Source: a virus
Length of the DNA stretch: 22,501 nt
Virus record (IMG/VR): IMGVR_UViG_3300021371_000107
Coordinates: 1 to 22,501 of that record
Direction: 5' to 3' (one strand)
Within the stretch, counting starts at the first letter, position 1. Each line of letters starts with the position of its first letter. Below the pieces are notes generated by a model. The model saw nothing but the letters and a program-made list of their open reading frames with translations. It had not been told where the DNA came from and did no database searches. A program made the position numbers and the translations under genes. Below, piece by piece: positions 21,307 to 22,501 of the stretch.

Positions 21307-22501
21307 TTAATATCCAAAAGTTGAATCTAAGGGTTTAAAATGTTGTTCTCTTTGGAACTGACGCATTTGACTTAATGTATCGTTTATACGAGGTCTAGAC
21401 ATAATTAAATATCTAAGTGCATCGTAAGCGTGGTCAGCAGCATGTGTATCTACATCTTCTGGGTTTTTATTATCCAGAGGAATACTTTGAAGTTCGCGTA
21501 TCAGGTTAGGGCATGTATTAAATATTTGCAATTTGGGCCTTCCGCTTGGCTGTAACTTTAAGTATTCATGGATTTGTATTTTACCTTGGATTCTATTCTT
21601 ATCAGCCCTTCTTAGCTTATGTCCTGCTCTTTGCAAAGTTTCGCCAACTGTAGGGCCAGTTGTACCAGTTCTACTCCAACACGCTGTATCTAAAACACCC
21701 TGAACTGAGAAAGGATCTTCATATTCCATCTCAGTAAGCATACTAGCTAAGTCAGTGCCTAACAAACCTTTTCGGTACAACTCACGGTAAATAATTAGTG
21801 TTCCGTCACTAGGGTCAACTGCACCCCATACACATGCACTTTCTGAGGCATACCCATAGTCAATGCCTTTTATTCTTTCCCAGTGCAGCGGAATTTCAAA
21901 CGGTGTTATTACATGCTCAAACGGATTAAACTCAGTAAATGCTGCACCTTCTGCAACATCCCAATTACCGTCCAACAATTGCTTTCTTTGTGTTGGCGGC
22001 ATTGAGTTAAGCATTTGCTCATAACGACCATCTTCAGCTAGATATGGATTATCTTGTAATCTAGCAGGAATAAACTTTCTTGTTAATCCATCACCGCCTC
22101 TAAAACTTACATTGGCGGGTGCGGGATCAATATATCTCTTTTTAACCCAGTTAGCTCCCGCGCCTCCGGGGTTTGCTGTACAACGCATATATACTTCAAT
22201 TTCAGGATCTGTTGTACGTAAACGAGAAGCTAGATAGTTCCATGCAAAAGCTGTAGGTAAATGTGTTATTTCATCAAACCCTATCCAACTATATGCTTGA
22301 CCCTGATAGCGGTAAACGTCAGCATCACGCTCAAGGAAGCCAAACTCAATCTTTGCACCGCTTGGAAAGTTCCATAGCTTTTCAACTTCTTTGTATTTAG
22401 CCCCCGGAAAGGCTTTAGGGTACAACTCCCTAGACTTATCTATTAGCTCTCGCAACTCTGGCATTGAGCGTCTAAGTATTAAGCCTCTGTGAGCAGCCCT
22501 G
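21307..22501 (-). CDS. terL: Terminase large subunit, partial (N-terminus beyond the window)
   Basis: The frame is open to the right edge: 12 codons (RAAHRGLILRRS) precede the first internal Met at 22462-22464. That Met is not the start, because the Walker A motif of the packaging ATPase must lie upstream and is missing. Numbered from that Met: the Walker B with catalytic Glu is YSWIGFDEIT (58-67), and the coupling motif is CTANPGG (95-101). The RNase H-like nuclease shows its acidic residues in GIDYGYA (Asp202), GVLDTACWSR (Asp259) and HAADHAYDALRYL (Asp344, Asp348). TNF-like VGETLQRAGHKLRRADKNR (273-291) is typical of the nuclease domain. The enzyme drives DNA into the prohead through the portal and cuts concatemers. 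The small subunit would be upstream. Confidence 0.95.
   Translation of the reverse strand, partial: RAAHRGLILRRSMPELRELIDKSRELYPKAFPGAKYKEVEKLWNFPSGAKIEFGFLERDADVYRYQGQAYSWIGFDEITHLPTAFAWNYLASRLRTTDPEIEVYMRCTANPGGAGANWVKKRYIDPAPANVSFRGGDGLTRKFIPARLQDNPYLAEDGRYEQMLNSMPPTQRKQLLDGNWDVAEGAAFTEFNPFEHVITPFEIPLHWERIKGIDYGYASESACVWGAVDPSDGTLIIYRELYRKGLLGTDLASMLTEMEYEDPFSVQGVLDTACWSRTGTTGPTVGETLQRAGHKLRRADKNRIQGKIQIHEYLKLQPSGRPKLQIFNTCPNLIRELQSIPLDNKNPEDVDTHAADHAYDALRYLIMSRPRINDTLSQMRQFQREQHFKPLDSTFGY

Noticed and set aside
21306-21317. TTG start four codons upstream for the 124-residue gene
   Set aside because: It overlaps the terminase coding end and uses a rare start codon, while an ATG follows the terminase stop by one base with GGAT upstream.
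1-22501. tRNA genes, insertion sequences or attachment sites
   Set aside because: I saw no cloverleaf-like segments, no transposase frames and no terminal inverted repeats. The minus strand is almost fully covered by phage genes.

Overview
This window is the structural and packaging half of a tailed phage of podovirus type. All 20 genes I can support lie on the minus strand, so transcription runs from high to low coordinates. The DNA is AT-rich: hand counts of 60-base blocks give about 27-40% GC in most places and about 47-55% in two islands. Genes are packed with 1-30 base gaps, stop-start overlaps and good Shine-Dalgarno sites. From memory, the gene content and order resemble marine podoviruses such as the SAR116 phage HMO-2011 and related pelagiphage-like or metagenomic genomes. 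No database search was possible, so that placement is tentative. There is no integrase, tRNA, RNA polymerase, CRISPR array or insertion sequence here.

Layout in the direction of transcription. Packaging and portal (22501-18672): a large terminase subunit cut by the window edge, a 124-residue glycine-rich unknown, a 730-residue portal, and a 76-residue helical protein whose first 176 bases are nested inside the end of the portal gene. Head (18666-14939): a 576-residue acidic virion-associated protein, a 134-base intergenic region with repeats, a scaffolding protein and the major capsid protein, followed by a hairpin terminator. Tail (14883-7448): a 55-residue basic protein, a head-tail adaptor or tail tube protein, a tail nozzle protein, a 1123-residue tail fibre with a self-cleaving S74 chaperone domain, a 215-residue fibre-associated protein and a 288-residue Ser/Gly-rich fibre-like protein. 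Lysis and membrane (7421-6792): a 145-residue protein with a C-terminal membrane anchor and a 59-residue holin. DNA ejection (6788-1): an 890-residue Gln/Asn/Ala-rich protein, a 386-residue protein with a cationic membrane-active N-terminus, a 194-residue acidic protein, a 447-residue helical protein, and a large protein cut by the left edge.

The terminase fills heads assembled on the scaffold from capsid and portal. The adaptor, nozzle and fibre close the portal and recognise the host. The last block of proteins probably sits inside the virion and forms a trans-envelope channel at infection. The holin times lysis.

The strongest unusual observations are an uninterrupted 11-residue periodicity through about 41 units of the 890-residue ejection protein; the gene nested in the portal tail with its own near-perfect ribosome binding site; a GC-rich block in the tail fibre gene whose right edge falls on a repeated protein module; and a repeat pair with a hairpin in the only sizeable intergenic region. 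I see no defence system or other non-phage system.
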